64,000 nt of DNA from Candidatus Poribacteria bacterium (GTDB lineage: Bacteria; Poribacteria; WGA-4E; WGA-3G): positions 1 to 64,000 of the forward strand of contig JAJDWA010000022.1 of the NCBI GenBank assembly GCA_022825825.1, given 5' to 3'. A program made the position numbers and the translations under genes. Of the stretch, positions 36,375-45,900 are shown piece after piece. How positions within the stretch are numbered: the stretch's first letter is position 1; each line of letters starts with the position of its first letter. The notes under the pieces were generated by a model that saw only the letters and a program-made list of their open reading frames with translations, was not told the DNA's origin and made no database searches.

Positions 36375-38033
36375 ATGACAAAAAATCTGTTTATGCATTT
36401 TTTCAATAAGAAAGCTAAAAAAAATAACGATATTACCCGTTTGTTTCCAAAATCATTCCTGCTAATTTTCTTGTTATCGACACTGTTATTACCCATGATT
36501 TTCCTATCTATGCCTGCGGAAGCAGATTCTCACGCAAAGGGAGGCACATTTATTTTCGGGCGTGGTGGCGATTCTGTCGGATTAGATCCGGCACTGGAGG
36601 AAGATGGAGAATCCTTCAAAGTTTGCGATAACATCTACGATACACTTGTTCAATACAAAGACGGAAGCACAGAAATTGAACCGGGACTCGCGACGAGTTG
36701 GGAAAGTTCAGAGGACGGTTTAACATGGACTTTTTACCTTCGAAAAGGTGTTACCTTCCATGACGGCACCCCTTTCAATGCTGAAGCGGTTCTTTTTTCA
36801 CTTAACCGACAGCACGATGAAACACACCCATTTAATGATATTGAGGGATCATATATCTATTGGGCAGCTACTGGATTAGCGGATATTGTGGATAAGATTA
36901 CTGCCATTGATGAGTTTACAGTCCAAATCCAACTTAAAACTGCATATAGTCCCTTTATTTATACCATTGCAATAACACCTTTTTCCATTGTTAGTCCTAC
37001 AGCAGTTAAAAAATTCGGGGATAAATATACCAATAATCCAGTTGGGACCGGTCCCTTTAAGTTTGCGCGATGGGATAGAGATGATAAAATAGTGCTTGTG
37101 GCAAACGATAATTATTGGGATGGACGCCCAAAGTTAGATAGGGTGATTTTCCGTTCTATTCCGGACAATGCAGTGAGACTCATTGAACTTCAACGTGGAG
37201 GCCTCCATGCAATGGAGTTCCCAAATCCAGACGATTTGCAACAAATTCAGGACGATGAGACGCTTGAGCTGCTATCTCAACCGGGAACAAATATCGGTTA
37301 TTTAGCAATGAACATGGACAAACCACCATTGGATAACCTTAAAGTGAGACTGGCAATTAACCATGCTATTAACAAATCTGATATTATTAAACATCTCTAT
37401 CAGGGGCTTGGCGTCCCAGCGAAGAATCCGATTCCACCGACAATGTGGAGTTATGACGACACAATTGAGGATTTCGACTACAATCCGAAACTGGCAAAAC
37501 AACTTCTGGCTGAAGCGGGGTATCCCAACGGTTTTGAAACGACACTCTGGGCGCTTCCGGTGCCGCGTCCCTATATTCCTGATGGCCGTGCACTTGCAGA
37601 AGTGCTTCAGTCTGAACTCCGAAATGTTGGAATTCAGACGAAGATCGTAACTTATGACTGGGGCACTTATCTTGAAAAAACAAAAAATGGTGAGCACGAC
37701 ATGGCAATGCTTGGCTGGAGTGCTGACCTCGGTGACCCAGATAACTTCTTCTATTTTCTTTTGAGTAAATCTTCAGCAGAAAAACCCGCAGGGAATATCG
37801 CTTTTTATCGTAGTGATGCAATGCAAAATGTTTTGGAACAAGCAAGAGCAATATCAGATAAAGATAAACGGGTTTCGTTATACCAGCAAGCACAGCAGAT
37901 TTTTCACAAAGATGTACCATGGGTGCCGTTGGCACATGCAAAACAAATTTTAGTCATTAACAAAAAGGTGAAAAATCTTAAACTTCATCCATTAAATTGG
38001 AAATATTTCCGCAATGTTTCGCTTGAAAGGTAA
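36375..38033 (+). CDS. ABC transporter solute-binding protein, dipeptide/oligopeptide type
   Basis: Extracytoplasmic family 5 solute-binding protein (DppA/OppA group). Signal-type hydrophobic stretch about 25-45 after a basic N-region, cleaving probably near AEADSHA. Family motifs: GLDPALEEDGESF, VCDNIYDTLVQY, GLATSWESSEDGLTWTFYLRKGVTFHDGTPFNAEAV, VGTGPFKF, and the closing VPWVPLAHAKQ. I choose ATG 36375 because GGAGA lies seven bases upstream and the promoter at 36315 sits over the earlier starts. No permease or ATPase genes adjoin, so it is an orphan binding protein; ligand is inferred only from family. Confidence 0.88.
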   Translation: MTKNLFMHFFNKKAKKNNDITRLFPKSFLLIFLLSTLLLPMIFLSMPAEADSHAKGGTFIFGRGGDSVGLDPALEEDGESFKVCDNIYDTLVQYKDGSTEIEPGLATSWESSEDGLTWTFYLRKGVTFHDGTPFNAEAVLFSLNRQHDETHPFNDIEGSYIYWAATGLADIVDKITAIDEFTVQIQLKTAYSPFIYTIAITPFSIVSPTAVKKFGDKYTNNPVGTGPFKFARWDRDDKIVLVANDNYWDGRPKLDRVIFRSIPDNAVRLIELQRGGLHAMEFPNPDDLQQIQDDETLELLSQPGTNIGYLAMNMDKPPLDNLKVRLAINHAINKSDIIKHLYQGLGVPAKNPIPPTMWSYDDTIEDFDYNPKLAKQLLAEAGYPNGFETTLWALPVPRPYIPDGRALAEVLQSELRNVGIQTKIVTYDWGTYLEKTKNGEHDMAMLGWSADLGDPDNFFYFLLSKSSAEKPAGNIAFYRSDAMQNVLEQARAISDKDKRVSLYQQAQQIFHKDVPWVPLAHAKQILVINKKVKNLKLHPLNWKYFRNVSLER

Positions 38034-38035
38034 AT

Positions 38036-38093
38036 AACGTGAGCTTAGGATAAGCAATTTTGGAGGTGGTAGGTGCGGTTTCCTAACCGCATC
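38036..38093. repeat. Partial palindromic element (left end plus hairpin)
   Basis: TAACGTGAGCTTAGGATAAG at 38036 matches the left end of the 33874 copy. The hairpin GGTGCGGTT-TCCT-AACCGCATC is at 38072-38093. The right half is absent; it abuts the solute-binding-protein stop codon. Confidence 0.8.
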
Positions 38094-38146
38094 AGACATG
38101 ATTATGGAATTACCGAAATATTTTTTTAATCTTCATAAATTTTGTG

Positions 38147-38174
38147 TTGCATAGATGGCAACTTATGTTATAAA
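38147..38174 (+). promoter_or_regulatory. Possible promoter for the hydroxyacid dehydrogenase
   Basis: TTGCAT (38147-38152), 16 bp, TATAAA (38169-38174). It would give a leader of only a few bases before ATG 38188. Confidence 0.35.
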
Positions 38175-38187
38175 GTAGGAATGATAA

Positions 38188-39213
38188 ATGCAAAAACCCG
38201 AATTCCGCGTGGGTATCACGCGCGACTTCCTCAAACCTGATGGAAGTTCTGACTTAGACAACATCGCCGGGCCGCTGTTTGATAAAGCAGGTTTGGACTG
38301 GGAATATATTGCAGAAAACACAGCGGTATTAACCGCTGCACAGGTACGGGATTACGATGCACTTTTGGTCCTGGGCACGAGTATCACGGCAGACACGTTC
38401 ACAGGTGTTGACAGATTGGCTATCGTTGCACGGTTCGGAGTTGGATACGATAAAGTAGATGTGAAAGCCTGCACCGAAAACGGAGTTTTATTGACAATTG
38501 CACCAGATGGCGTACGCCGACCTGTTGCTACCTCTATCCTCACTTTTGTCCTCTCCCTAAGCCATCAGTTACTGATAAAAGACCGACTCACCCGAACTGG
38601 CAGATGGGCAGATACCAAAGACTTTATGGGCATGGGTTTAGTCGGGAGAACGCTCGGTCTTGTCGGGATGGGCAATATCGGAAAAGAGACATTTAAATTG
38701 GCAAAACCTTTCGGCATGCGTCATATTACTTTTGATCCATACATCACACCTGCTGATGCTGAGGAAGTTGATGCAGAAATAGTAGACTTGGGTATCTTAA
38801 TGCAAACGGCGGATTTTGTCTGCGTCTGCTGTCCGCTGACTGAAGAAACGCGAGGACTTGTTGATGCCAAATGTATCAGTTTAATGAAACCGACTGCATA
38901 CCTAATAAACACCGCACGCGGTCCGATTGTTGATCAAAAGGCACTTACTGAAGCACTTCAAAACAGGCGCATCCAAGGCGCGGGACTTGACGTCTTTGAG
39001 CAAGAGCCAATTAGCGATGATGATCCGTTACTAAAATTGGATAATGTTATCATTACCCCGCACAGCATCTGCTGGACAGATGAGTGTTTTGAAGGTAACG
39101 GTCGGAGCGCATGTGAAAGTATCATCACCGTTGCTTCTGGACAAATGCCAACGTGGATTGTGAATCGAGATGTTATAGATAGTCCAAAACTAAAGCAAAA
39201 ATTGGCGCGATGA
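38188..39213 (+). CDS. D-isomer 2-hydroxyacid dehydrogenase (phosphoglycerate dehydrogenase-like)
   Basis: NAD-dependent oxidoreductase of the SerA/D-lactate dehydrogenase group. Rossmann motif GLVGMGNIGKETFKLAKPFG, the NTARGPIVDQKAL stretch with the substrate-binding Arg, GLDVFEQEP with the catalytic Glu, and TPHSICWTDE with the catalytic His. 341 residues, so it lacks the ACT regulatory domain of classical SerA and may use another 2-hydroxyacid. The serine pathway is possible. No serB or serC adjacent. A possible promoter with a very short leader lies upstream. Confidence 0.88.
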   Translation: MQKPEFRVGITRDFLKPDGSSDLDNIAGPLFDKAGLDWEYIAENTAVLTAAQVRDYDALLVLGTSITADTFTGVDRLAIVARFGVGYDKVDVKACTENGVLLTIAPDGVRRPVATSILTFVLSLSHQLLIKDRLTRTGRWADTKDFMGMGLVGRTLGLVGMGNIGKETFKLAKPFGMRHITFDPYITPADAEEVDAEIVDLGILMQTADFVCVCCPLTEETRGLVDAKCISLMKPTAYLINTARGPIVDQKALTEALQNRRIQGAGLDVFEQEPISDDDPLLKLDNVIITPHSICWTDECFEGNGRSACESIITVASGQMPTWIVNRDVIDSPKLKQKLAR

Positions 39214-39578
39214 ATTTGCGTTAAGTACTTGGTCTGTGTACCTAAATGGTTCACTCGCCAAAGATAACCATTAGCATTATGTAGGCTACTGTGTCTGGAT
39301 ACCAATATCTTTTTCAAGCATTATTCTTTTGCCGCCATCTAAACTCAAGGGTAGCATTGAGTCCTTGCTCTGTCCATCTCATAGATGCTCATTTGCATCT
39401 ATGACCGACAACATGTTTACACGCACTTTCAATCACGCCACTGCCAATCTGATACCCTTTTCTTCTCCAGAATCATATAGTGACAAAAACTTTACACACC
39501 CCCACGGACATTTTTTTCTTGTAGATTCATGTGGGATGTGCTACACTTTAACCCAAATTCAAGCAGGAGATAAATCAA
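39214..39578. other. Gap with a promoter for the maturase gene
   Basis: No gene is seen apart from the promoter at 39519. Small plus-strand ORFs here overlap the maturase gene in another frame. Confidence 0.45.
39519..39547 (+). promoter_or_regulatory. Probable promoter of the maturase-sulfatase pair
   Basis: TTGTAG (39519-39524), 17 bp, TACACT (39542-39547), about 32 nt before the ATG; an AGGAG ribosome site lies between. Confidence 0.5.
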
Positions 39579-40889
39579 ATGGTTCAACCCAAAGCCCCAC
39601 GTGCCTTTCATGTGATGACAAAGCCGATCGGACCCATTTGCAATTTAGATTGCGAATACTGCTTTTATCTGGAGAAAGAAGAACTCTACCCCGAAACTCG
39701 CTCCTTCCGGATGCCCGACGAAACTTTGGAGAATTACGTTAAGCAATATATTGAGGCGCAGCAAGTTAATGAAGTTACGTTCGCGTGGCAAGGTGGCGAA
39801 CCGACGCTGATGGGCGTGGATTTCTTCCGACAAGCAATCCGATATCAACAGAAGTATAGACGTACTGGCATGACGATACAAAATACGTTTCAGACAAACG
39901 CCACGCTACTGGACGATGAGTGGGGTCAATTTTTTAAGCAAAATAAGTTTCTAATAGGTATAAGTATCGACGGCCCGCCTGAAATTCATGATAAGTACCG
40001 CTATGACAAACGGGGTCGTCCGTCATCAGAACAGGTAATTCGTGGATTGCGGATTTTACAGAAGCATAATGTTGACTATAATATACTTTGTGTTGTCAAT
40101 AGCCATAATGCCGAATATCCGAAGGAGATATACAACTATTTCAAAGAACTTGGCGCGGAGTTCATGCAGTTTATTCCGGCGGTTGAACACTTTGATGGAA
40201 AAAATGTGTCCCCACGCTCTGTCACAGCAAAGCAGTACGGCAAATTCCTATCTGCCATTTTTGATGAGTGGGTAGTTAACGACATTGGGAAAATATTTGT
40301 CCAGATTTTTGATGTCGCGTTAGAAGCGTGGTTAGGCTATAACCCAAGTCTCTGTGTTTTTAATGAGACCTGTGGCGATGCGATGGCAATCGAACATAAT
40401 GGCGATCTCTATTCCTGCGATCATTACGTCACACCTGACTACCACATTGGCAACATAGAAGAAACCTCAATAGCGGACATGGTTGACTCAACTTTTCAAC
40501 GTAAATTTGGTACAGATAAACGGGATACACTACCGGAGTACTGCCGTAATTGTGAGGTGAAATTCGTCTGTAATGGAGGCTGTCCGAAAAACCGTATTAT
40601 CCAAACCCCAGATGGAGAGGACGGTTTGAACTACCTCTGTGCTGGCTATAAGCATTTTTTCAACCACATTGACGAACCGATGAAACTAATGGCTTCAGCT
40701 CTCCAAGCAGGAAAACCCGCGAATAGTATTATACCGATAATACGGGAGCGACGGCAAACAAAGGGTAGAGGCAATAGTTTGAAAACTCAGACTATCTCAA
40801 CGTCGTCACAGAAAATTGGACGGAATTCGCCTTGCCCATGCGGTAGTGGACGGAAATATAAGCAGTGCTGTTTAGGGAAGAATGCCTAA
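39579..40889 (+). CDS. Anaerobic sulfatase-maturating enzyme with SEC-C tail
   Basis: Radical SAM/SPASM enzyme that oxidises an active-site Cys or Ser of sulfatases to formylglycine. Radical SAM cluster at Cys21, Cys25, Cys28 (CNLDCEYC), a WQGGEPTLMG stretch, and C-terminal SPASM cysteines (CVFNETCGD, LYSCDHY, CRNCEVKFVCNGGCPKNR). After it comes a SEC-C zinc motif (RNSPCPCGSGRKYKQCC) at the extreme end, which is not universal in this family. CAGGAGA precedes the ATG. The sulfatase gene begins 69 bp downstream and carries the target CTPTR, so the pair very likely works together. Confidence 0.93.
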   Translation: MVQPKAPRAFHVMTKPIGPICNLDCEYCFYLEKEELYPETRSFRMPDETLENYVKQYIEAQQVNEVTFAWQGGEPTLMGVDFFRQAIRYQQKYRRTGMTIQNTFQTNATLLDDEWGQFFKQNKFLIGISIDGPPEIHDKYRYDKRGRPSSEQVIRGLRILQKHNVDYNILCVVNSHNAEYPKEIYNYFKELGAEFMQFIPAVEHFDGKNVSPRSVTAKQYGKFLSAIFDEWVVNDIGKIFVQIFDVALEAWLGYNPSLCVFNETCGDAMAIEHNGDLYSCDHYVTPDYHIGNIEETSIADMVDSTFQRKFGTDKRDTLPEYCRNCEVKFVCNGGCPKNRIIQTPDGEDGLNYLCAGYKHFFNHIDEPMKLMASALQAGKPANSIIPIIRERRQTKGRGNSLKTQTISTSSQKIGRNSPCPCGSGRKYKQCCLGKNA

Positions 40890-40958
40890 GTTGAGAGATA
40901 TAGTCGCCTTATAAATTGAAGCCTGTTTACTGATTTTGCGAAAGACATAAGGAGATAT

Positions 40959-42470
40959 ATGGATAAAACCAGACCTAATATTTTGCTTATCACAAGCGAT
41001 CAACAACATTGGAACACCTTAGGTTGCCTTAACCCCGAAATTCAGACACCTCACTTAGACTCCTTGGCACAAGATGGCACACTTTTCCACAGAGCCTACT
41101 GCCCTAACCCAACTTGCACGCCGACACGTGCTTCCATCATTACAGGCAAATATCCGAGCCAACACGGTGCTTGGTCACTTGGCACAAAACTCTCTGAAGA
41201 TGAACATACCGTTGGTGAGGATTTTTCAGATGCAGGTTATCGCACTGCCCTTGTCGGAAAAGCACATTTCCAACCTTTGCACGGAACAGACGAATTTCCA
41301 TCACTGGAATCCTATCCTATTTTACAAGATTTAGATTTCTGGCGAAACTTCAGTGAACCATTTTACGGGTTCGAACATGTGGAACTGGCCCGTAACCATG
41401 CTGATGAGGCACACGTCGGGCAGCACTACGCTATCTGGATGGAGGAAAAGGGACTTACCAATTGGCGTGACTATTTTGCACCACCAACGGGAAATGCTAA
41501 GGGACAATACAGAAAGTGGCCAATTCCTGAAGAATTCCACTACGATACTTGGATCGCTGAACGTACCAACGCACTGATGGAAGCATATCAACAGAATGGT
41601 GAGAACTTTTTTCTATGGGCAAGTTTCTTTGATCCACACCCGAAATATCTTGTGCCAGAACCGTGGGATACGATGTATGATCCAGAAGCCTTGACGGTGC
41701 CAACCGTAACAGAGGGGGAGCATGACAACAACCCTCCCCATTTCCAAATGACGCAGCAACAAAAACCGGATTTCTCTGAATGGCGCGAAAGTGGAAAGGG
41801 TGTCCACGGATTTAGGTCGCATTTACGGAATCGCGATGAACTCGCTAAGGATATTGCTGTGTATTACGGCATGGTAAGCCTTATGGATAAATATATCGGG
41901 AATATCTTGGGGAAACTTGACGAACTTGGACTCGCTGATAACACATTGGTTGTCTTTACGTCAGATCATGGACATTTTTATGGACAACACGGACTCATTG
42001 CTAAAGGCGCGTTCCACTACGAAGATGTTATCAAGGTGCCATTTCTCGTTCGATATCCGGGAGTTGTACCTGCAGGAAAGCAATCTGATGCGCTGCAGAC
42101 CTTAGTAGATTTAGCACCTTCGTTCCTCAGCGCAGCGGGGATTGACATACCACTTCCGATGACAGGTGTAGATCAGACGCCAGTCTGGTACGGACAGGAA
42201 GATCAAGCACGTGACCATATCATCGTTGAGAATCGTCACGAACCGACAACTGTACACGTAAAAACCTATGTTAATGACCGATACAAACTTACTGTCTATT
42301 ACAACCGCGAATATGGGGAACTGTTTGATATGCACGAGGATCCAGGAGAAATCAATAATCTCTGGGATTCACCTGATCATACTGAATTGAAGGCGGAGTT
42401 AGTAATGAAGTTGTTGTTTGCGGAAATGGGAAAAGAGTCGCTGTGGATGCCTCGGACTTCAGGCGCATAA
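40959..42470 (+). CDS. Cysteine-type sulfatase
   Basis: Formylglycine-dependent sulfatase of the alkaline phosphatase superfamily. The activation motif is Cys53-Thr-Pro-Thr-Arg57 (CTPTRASIITGKYPSQHG); metal-binding Asp residues are in ITSDQQ near the start and VVFTSDHGHFYGQHG about two thirds along. 503 residues. No signal peptide is visible, so it may act in the cytoplasm after import of sulfated sugars, or use another route. The maturase gene immediately upstream should install the formylglycine. Substrate is not readable; sulfated glycans from a marine host are likely for this kind of organism (inference). AAGGAG at the start. Confidence 0.94.
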   Translation: MDKTRPNILLITSDQQHWNTLGCLNPEIQTPHLDSLAQDGTLFHRAYCPNPTCTPTRASIITGKYPSQHGAWSLGTKLSEDEHTVGEDFSDAGYRTALVGKAHFQPLHGTDEFPSLESYPILQDLDFWRNFSEPFYGFEHVELARNHADEAHVGQHYAIWMEEKGLTNWRDYFAPPTGNAKGQYRKWPIPEEFHYDTWIAERTNALMEAYQQNGENFFLWASFFDPHPKYLVPEPWDTMYDPEALTVPTVTEGEHDNNPPHFQMTQQQKPDFSEWRESGKGVHGFRSHLRNRDELAKDIAVYYGMVSLMDKYIGNILGKLDELGLADNTLVVFTSDHGHFYGQHGLIAKGAFHYEDVIKVPFLVRYPGVVPAGKQSDALQTLVDLAPSFLSAAGIDIPLPMTGVDQTPVWYGQEDQARDHIIVENRHEPTTVHVKTYVNDRYKLTVYYNREYGELFDMHEDPGEINNLWDSPDHTELKAELVMKLLFAEMGKESLWMPRTSGA

Positions 42471-42500
42471 ATGCAGGTGAGGCGCGAAACCCACAAGAAC

Positions 42501-42530
42501 GGTAGGAGCGGTTTCCTAACCGCTCCGTTT
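42501..42530. repeat. Hairpin repeat GGAGCGGTT-TCCT-AACCGCTCC
   Basis: Perfect 9-bp stem with a TCCT loop at 42505-42526, just after the sulfatase stop and before the convergent PhyH gene. It may serve as a terminator. Confidence 0.8.
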
Positions 42531-42565
42531 TATACACGAAAACCGCTCCCTATAATGAATTGTGG

Positions 42566-43381
42566 TTAATATCTGCGTCTCCAGTGCCAACTGTCACTAC
42601 CAGAGATAAGTGGACGGATTGCTTCCGGGAGTGTCTGAATAAATTCTGGACTCACTTCATTGCCTGGCCACTCGCGTACCATCGGTGGCGTATAACCTGC
42701 GATAAGGATAACACGCTCTTTGTCGCTACGGATGGCAGTAGTGCTGTGAATAAGCGCCTCCGCGAAAAGTAGTACAGAGCCGGCTGATGCTTCAACTTGA
42801 TGGATAAGTTTATCATCAGACAGAGCTGCCTCTATCATCTCATGCTGTTTCCATGTCAATCGGTGACTACCCGGTATCACACACGTCCCACCATCATCAG
42901 GACCGACATCAGTTAGATATGCAAGTGTCTTGACAAAGATGCAGTGAAACTTATCTTGTTCCATATAGGTGCCCCAACCGTGCTGCGTGCCACGGTGAAA
43001 ACCTGTTGGGTTGTAACGACGTTTGTGAAGTTCATCTAAGTCATCATCAGAGTTTCGCCAGTTAATAATGGCTTCGGTCTCTTCAAGACGTACTGCCCCA
43101 CCAACAACTTCCTCAACAAGCGGAACAAGTTTGGGATGTGCCGCATATTCCAATAACGCAGGATCGTACTCAACAAGATTTCCCATGTGTGCGTGGTGTT
43201 CGCCTCGCCAATTTAGGTAAACCCTTGTGTCATCAAGGTTTTCGTCAGCTTTAATTCTGTAGAGTGCATCTTTCATCCTATCGGTTTCATCAGTGGTCAG
43301 TGCGTTCTCAAGTAGGACGAAACCGTAGATGTCAAAATGTAACCTTTGTGCTGGAGTTAGGTGAACTGTTCCGTTATCCAT
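42566..43381 (-). CDS. Phytanoyl-CoA dioxygenase family protein
   Basis: Fe(II)/2-oxoglutarate-dependent oxygenase fold. The double-stranded beta-helix contains GFHRGTQHGWGTYMEQ, LAYLTDVGPDDGGTCVIPGSHRLTWK (typical PhyH region), then SAGSVLLFAEALIHST with the distal His and the RVILIAGY Arg for 2-oxoglutarate. I begin at ATG 43381 (MDNGTVHL) because AAAGGAG lies just upstream; the ORF's first nine residues have no such site. Such proteins are expanded in these genomes; substrate unknown. It stands next to a tandem pair of secreted proteins on the same strand. Confidence 0.88.
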   Translation of the reverse strand: MDNGTVHLTPAQRLHFDIYGFVLLENALTTDETDRMKDALYRIKADENLDDTRVYLNWRGEHHAHMGNLVEYDPALLEYAAHPKLVPLVEEVVGGAVRLEETEAIINWRNSDDDLDELHKRRYNPTGFHRGTQHGWGTYMEQDKFHCIFVKTLAYLTDVGPDDGGTCVIPGSHRLTWKQHEMIEAALSDDKLIHQVEASAGSVLLFAEALIHSTTAIRSDKERVILIAGYTPPMVREWPGNEVSPEFIQTLPEAIRPLISGSDSWHWRRRY

Positions 43382-43430
43382 AAGTATGCTCCTTTGAACA
43401 CGCTTCAATAAAACCTATATCTAAACCTCT

Positions 43431-44225
43431 TTATTGAACCGAAGAATGCTTTTTGAGATGTCCCCAAGCAGTCGTGAGTTTTCCGTGCGGATCAACAGCA
43501 AGGTTTACCGGTTCATCGCCTTCATAGACGAGCAAATCATCTACATAACCGGGGGCAGCGATAGAATAGACATGGAAAACAACCCATTTGGCGGTAGGAT
43601 TTACAGCAGCATTCCGAAAAGGTAGCCCTTTCTTGCCTTTAGCTTTCAGTGCCTCGTTCCTGTCTTCGCCAGTATAAAAATCAAATTCACTTTTGCCAAC
43701 ATCGGCGATGATACGAACGTATTTCCATTCATCCGTGTCAAAGTCGTCAATGAGTTGCCACACGCCACCATCGAAAAGCCGGACAGTGTTGGCATTCCAA
43801 TTGACGTAAACGCCGCCATCGTTTTGGTTAATGTTGTCAGAGGAGACAACTTTGAAATTGAAAGATCTGCCGCCGCCTTCTATATATACACAAAATTCAA
43901 CGGAGATGATGGGATTCTCAGTTTCTATAGCAATTCCAACCCTATCGTCATTGGCGCCCCTTAAAATAGCGAGCGCTTTTTTATCTGTTTTGACAGTGTC
44001 GTTTGTCACCTCAAAACCGTCTCCTCGGACATCCCAATCTTTTGGCGGTTTACCGAGTGTAGACTTCTCAAATCCAGTTTGTACAAGCACTTTTTGTGCT
44101 ATGGCAGTTTGTTGACCTAAAGTAAAACTCAAGACAAGTACGATCGCAAACATGGATCCCATCAAAAGTTGAGCAATTCTTGTAGCTACTGATTTTAATT
44201 TGATGCGGCATCGATTTTGATCCAT
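43431..44225 (-). CDS. Secreted beta-sandwich protein, tandem copy A
   Basis: Exported (hydrophobic segment about 20-40, MFAIVLVLSFTLGQQTAIA). The mature part has LamG/concanavalin-like features: VEFCVYIEGGGRSFNFKVV, GGVYVNWNANTVRLFDGG and a final YVDDLLVYEG. Strongly similar along its length to the next gene, so a tandem duplication. Function unknown; a carbohydrate- or surface-binding role is plausible. The start is well supported by GGAG. Confidence 0.8.
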   Translation of the reverse strand: MDQNRCRIKLKSVATRIAQLLMGSMFAIVLVLSFTLGQQTAIAQKVLVQTGFEKSTLGKPPKDWDVRGDGFEVTNDTVKTDKKALAILRGANDDRVGIAIETENPIISVEFCVYIEGGGRSFNFKVVSSDNINQNDGGVYVNWNANTVRLFDGGVWQLIDDFDTDEWKYVRIIADVGKSEFDFYTGEDRNEALKAKGKKGLPFRNAAVNPTAKWVVFHVYSIAAPGYVDDLLVYEGDEPVNLAVDPHGKLTTAWGHLKKHSSVQ

Positions 44226-44320
44226 TATTTTCTCCTTGATAACGTATATGTATAATTGCTATAGATTACTGGCTATAAAAGGAATCGTTTTATAGTAAAG
44301 CCAACAAGGCCCTGGACATT

Positions 44321-44342
44321 GGCGAGGTTTCCCAACCTCGCC
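44321..44342. repeat. Hairpin repeat GGCGAGGTT-TCCC-AACCTCGCC
   Basis: Perfect stem between the two tandem secreted-protein genes. The stem sequence differs from other copies on both sides, with the loop kept. Confidence 0.8.
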
Positions 44343-44372
44343 ACAGGACCGATCTGTTTTCTTAAACTTCAT

Positions 44373-45158
44373 TCAAAACGATGAATGTGTCTTGACATCT
44401 CCCCAGAATGTTGCCAGTTTTCCTTTTGGATTCACGGGTGCGGGGTTCACTGGTTCGGCACCTTCGTAGATAAATAAATCATCTACGAAGCCCTGTGCGA
44501 CTGTGGAATAAACGTGAAAAACAACCCACTGTGCGACAGGGTTTGTCGCAGCCTTCCGAAATTCAAGGTCACTTTTGGGTTCAGCCGTTAGCGCTTGGTC
44601 TCTGTCATCTCCGACGTAATAGTCAAATACACTATTCCCAACATCTGCCACAACTCGGACGTATTTCCAAGTTTCAAACGGGAAGTCATCGACCGGTACC
44701 CAAGCGGAACCGTTGTAAAGGCGAGTCGCGTTTGCATTCCAATTGAGATAGACCCCTCCATCGTTTTGTGCAATGTCATCATCAGAGACGACTTTGAGAT
44801 TGAAGGACCGTCCAGCCCCCTTGATATATGCCCAGAATTCAACAGAGATGACAGGATTTTCGGTTTCTATGGCAACGCCAACCCTATCGTCATTTGCGCC
44901 GCCTAAAATACCGAGCGATTTATCACCAGTTTTGACTGTGTCGCCTGTTACTTGCATCTGATTACCTCGGACCTCCCAATCTGTTGGCGGTTCACCGAGT
45001 GTGAATTCCTCAAATCCGGTATTTACTAAGACCTCTTGTGTTATTGCGGTTTGTACTGAAAAGAAGGTAAAGGCAACAACTAACATTAACGACATAATAA
45101 GATGTGTAATATTCATCTTTACTGATTTTGACTTGGTGTAGTATGGATTTTGGTTCAT
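44373..45158 (-). CDS. Secreted beta-sandwich protein, tandem copy B
   Basis: Paralogue of the downstream copy: LVNTGFEEFTLGEPPTDWEVRGNQ versus the equivalent phrase there, then VEFWAYIKGAGRSFNLKVV, GGVYLNWNANATRLYNGS and FVDDLFIYEGAEPVNP. Signal-like hydrophobic stretch about 16-40. AAGGAGG before the ATG. The two genes are separated by a hairpin repeat, so may form one transcript with the repeat between cistrons. Function unknown. Confidence 0.8.
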   Translation of the reverse strand: MNQNPYYTKSKSVKMNITHLIMSLMLVVAFTFFSVQTAITQEVLVNTGFEEFTLGEPPTDWEVRGNQMQVTGDTVKTGDKSLGILGGANDDRVGVAIETENPVISVEFWAYIKGAGRSFNLKVVSDDDIAQNDGGVYLNWNANATRLYNGSAWVPVDDFPFETWKYVRVVADVGNSVFDYYVGDDRDQALTAEPKSDLEFRKAATNPVAQWVVFHVYSTVAQGFVDDLFIYEGAEPVNPAPVNPKGKLATFWGDVKTHSSF

Positions 45159-45283
45159 TATTTCCTCCTTGATTGCGAATTTACAAGGTTCGCGGCCTTT
45201 ATGATGTTAGATTGGTTGCATATCAGTTAGAATAGTTTTACAACCTAATCAACTACTATTTAATATTGAAAATAAGATTAATT

Positions 45284-45898
45284 TTAATCGCCTTCTACGA
45301 TGCATGCCTTAAGTCCTTCAACAAATACTTGGAAACTTTTCGATCTATTTCGACTTGGTTCCATATATGGTGCGATGTTTCGCGCTACCGAAGTTTTGGG
45401 GAACACTCTTTTGTAAGATCGCTTCAGGAGACGTTCTAATGCTTCGTACGTTCCACCTGCAATTGCATCGGGATTACGGTATTTTTTATTATATTGAAGT
45501 GAATTTGATACCTTAGGATATGCTTCGCGTAAAGCCTCTATGTCTCCAAAAAACCATGCCTCTAATTCTTCAATTGCCAATCGGTTGACCACTTGAAAAT
45601 CGCCGAATGAGAGAGTGCTGGATTTTGTAACAAAACCTGCTTCGTGTGCTGCGTTTTCTAATCGTGTCTTGAGTTCGTGACAATTTTGTCGGTCTTCATC
45701 AATTAAAACCATAATTCGGTAATCATCAGTTATCCACTGGCGGTATCCCTTCAATCGCTTCGGGAGTTTTTTTAGCAAATCTTGTTTGCCTTCAAAAACA
45801 TGAAATTTGAAACTGACGTCATCAGGAAGAATCTTGCCTAAGATAAACTCCAATGCAACTTCAGCGGAACGTTCCTCTAAGAGGAATTCAATATGCAT
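45284..45898 (-). CDS. DUF4276-family protein, Toprim-like
   Basis: 204 residues; I recognise the DUF4276 pattern. Acidic motifs fit a Toprim-type metal site: FLLEERSAE near the start, VLIDEDRQNC mid-protein and AIEELEAWFFGDIEA later. If so it could be a nuclease. It starts 2 bp after the stop codon of an AAA ATPase, with GGAGGAG in the end of that gene, so translation is coupled. Effector/ATPase pairs of this shape are typical of defence modules, but activity here is not shown. Confidence 0.75.
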   Translation of the reverse strand: MHIEFLLEERSAEVALEFILGKILPDDVSFKFHVFEGKQDLLKKLPKRLKGYRQWITDDYRIMVLIDEDRQNCHELKTRLENAAHEAGFVTKSSTLSFGDFQVVNRLAIEELEAWFFGDIEALREAYPKVSNSLQYNKKYRNPDAIAGGTYEALERLLKRSYKRVFPKTSVARNIAPYMEPSRNRSKSFQVFVEGLKACIVEGD

Positions 45899-45900
45899 GC

